Source: Actinomycetes bacterium
Lineage (GTDB): Bacteria > Actinomycetota > Acidimicrobiia > Acidimicrobiales > RAAP-2
Assembly: GCA_021828055.1 (NCBI GenBank)
Contig: JAKATH010000001.1
Span: 80,707 to 122,318 of the forward strand
Direction: 5' to 3'
Length of the DNA: 41,612 bases
The position numbers and the translations under genes were made by a program. Shown here piece by piece: positions 41,069-41,612 of this stretch. The first letter of the stretch is position 1; every line of letters begins with the position of its first letter. Below the pieces are notes generated by a model. That model had not been told where the DNA came from, did not search any database, and saw only the letters and a list, made by a program, of their open reading frames with translations.

Positions 41069-41128
41069 CCCCTGGGTCAAGACCGTTCGTCCTCGCTTCG
41101 CTGCGGGCGCTCCGTCTTGACCCAGGGG
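41069..41128. repeat. 15-bp perfect inverted repeat with a 30-nt loop
   Basis: CCCCTGGGTCAAGAC at 41069-41083 and its exact complement at 41114-41128. It could be a terminator for the small gene on the minus strand (stop at 41235, 107 bp away), or the ends of a 60-bp miniature repeat. No target duplication is visible next to it. Confidence 0.7.
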
Positions 41129-41156
41129 ACCCCGTCGCCTGCCAACGAGCAGCTAT

Positions 41157-41179
41157 GCGCTGAACCTCTGGTTCAGCGC
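41157..41179. terminator. Compact hairpin downstream of the small minus-strand gene
   Basis: GCGCTGAACC-TCT-GGTTCAGCGC, a perfect 10-bp stem with a 3-nt loop, 56 nt after the stop of the 86-residue gene. On the plus strand it is followed by GTCCGAAAAC. It is a plausible terminator of that gene; there is no U tract on the minus strand. Confidence 0.5.
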
Positions 41180-41234
41180 GTCCGAAAACCGCCCGGAGAA
41201 CGATCCACGCCAGGGGTTGACATTCCGTTCCACA

Positions 41235-41495
41235 TCAGCCGGCGGACGACCAGACGATCTCGACGAGGTGCCGCACCCTCACGGCTTCAGCCACCTCCTG
41301 TCGGAGCCGCCGGCCGAACTCCTCGTCCTCGCCCCGTCTGCGCAGCGTGTGCACTCGGACGTGGACCGCGCCCCCCCAGCCGTCCCTGATGTCGACCCTC
41401 GTCACCACGCCCTCGGCGGTGTCCGGGATCGTCCGTGCCACGGCCTCCAGCACCTCGCGCGTCGTCAGGCCGCCAACCACCAGCCGCTCCGACAC
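41235..41495 (-). CDS. Small hypothetical protein
   Basis: The product is 86 residues. It has an alpha/beta look: LTTREVLEAVARTI helix, GVVTRVDIRDGWGGAVHVRVHTL strands, then FGRRLRQEVAEAVRV helix and a VEIVW strand. The pattern is loosely like Asp23/DUF322 proteins, but I would not assign it. GTG 41495 begins the gene; its ribosome site is weak. An open frame with stop at 41535-41537 enters from the right edge on the same strand, but only 25 codons are visible. Confidence 0.55.
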   Translation of the reverse strand: MSERLVVGGLTTREVLEAVARTIPDTAEGVVTRVDIRDGWGGAVHVRVHTLRRRGEDEEFGRRLRQEVAEAVRVRHLVEIVWSSAG

Positions 41496-41612
41496 GTGCC
41501 CATCGGGAGATGCTGCCGACTCGCCACGTCACGCTCACAGGGTCGAAGGTCCCGATCCCGCCGATCGGATCCGGGTCGGGGCCGCGGCCAGGCGCGGCCG
41601 TCCTTCCGCCTC

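Larger units (their letters stand above)
40930..41234. other. Structured intergenic region right of the IS
   Basis: About 300 bp without a credible gene. It contains the near-palindrome GCGGTTCG-T-CGAACCGC (40977-40993) and the two strong hairpins listed separately. A minus-strand frame crosses it from the transposase end, but its composition and overlap argue against a gene. Confidence 0.5.

Noticed and set aside
41535-41612. A minus-strand gene entering from the right edge
   Set aside because: Only 25 codons are visible and their composition is not distinctive.

Overview
This window is a very GC-rich stretch of chromosome from an actinobacterium (Actinomycetota). A member of the Acidimicrobiia or a close relative fits best, but that placement is inference from gene content. 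The evidence is the actinobacterial order of the division genes, Wag31/DivIVA and SepF next to ftsZ, DUF3040 and DUF2630 proteins, an MhuD-like haem oxygenase, an EgtB/EgtD ergothioneine pair and a DevR/DevS-like two-component pair.

Positions 1-350 hold the last part of a sigma-70 region 4 gene (+) and a 26-bp tandem repeat. Positions 350-19,891 (all -) form one long division and cell-wall (dcw) block, read right to left: mraZ, rsmH, ftsL, ftsI-type PBP, murE, mraY, ftsW, murG, murC, murB, ftsQ, ftsZ, yggS, sepF, yggT, divIVA, a TraR/DksA-like gene, lspA, rluD. Most junctions overlap by 4 bp. murF and murD are missing from their usual places. A sigma-A-type promoter overlapped by direct repeats that look like MraZ boxes sits upstream of mraZ, and a second good promoter precedes ftsZ.

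Positions 20,090-20,345 are a dense GCCGGC-based repeat array. Positions 20,364-24,296 (-) hold a lipoate-ligase-like gene, an HNH endonuclease, a small unknown gene, an ROK kinase, a DUF3040 gene, a LapA-like membrane protein and msrA. egtB-egtD (+) follow at 24,596-26,862. DUF2630 and lon (-) lie at 27,033-29,751, and lon has a SigR/SigH-type promoter next to a 59-bp duplication.

Positions 29,998-37,762 look like a redox, haem or hypoxia-related block. It contains an MhuD-like haem oxygenase, a hypothetical gene, a two-TM membrane protein, an RpoD-like sigma factor, an FtsH-like protease, a DevR-like regulator, another hypothetical gene, a GAF histidine kinase that keeps the DevS haem-ligand histidine, and a 45-residue small protein. 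Several intergenic regions here carry GGGnC-N4-GnCCC palindromes resembling DosR/DevR boxes.

Positions 37,815-39,574 (-) hold an overlapping GNAT acetyltransferase / HDAC-like deacetylase pair. An IS110-family element of the IS1111 type (about 39,650-40,929) lies just upstream, with sub-terminal inverted repeats and a right-hand non-coding segment where a guide RNA would be expected. The last 700 bp hold strong hairpins and one small unknown gene.

Short GC-rich tandem repeats of differing unit length recur at gene ends and inside reading frames throughout the window, including in essential division genes. They are its most unusual general property.
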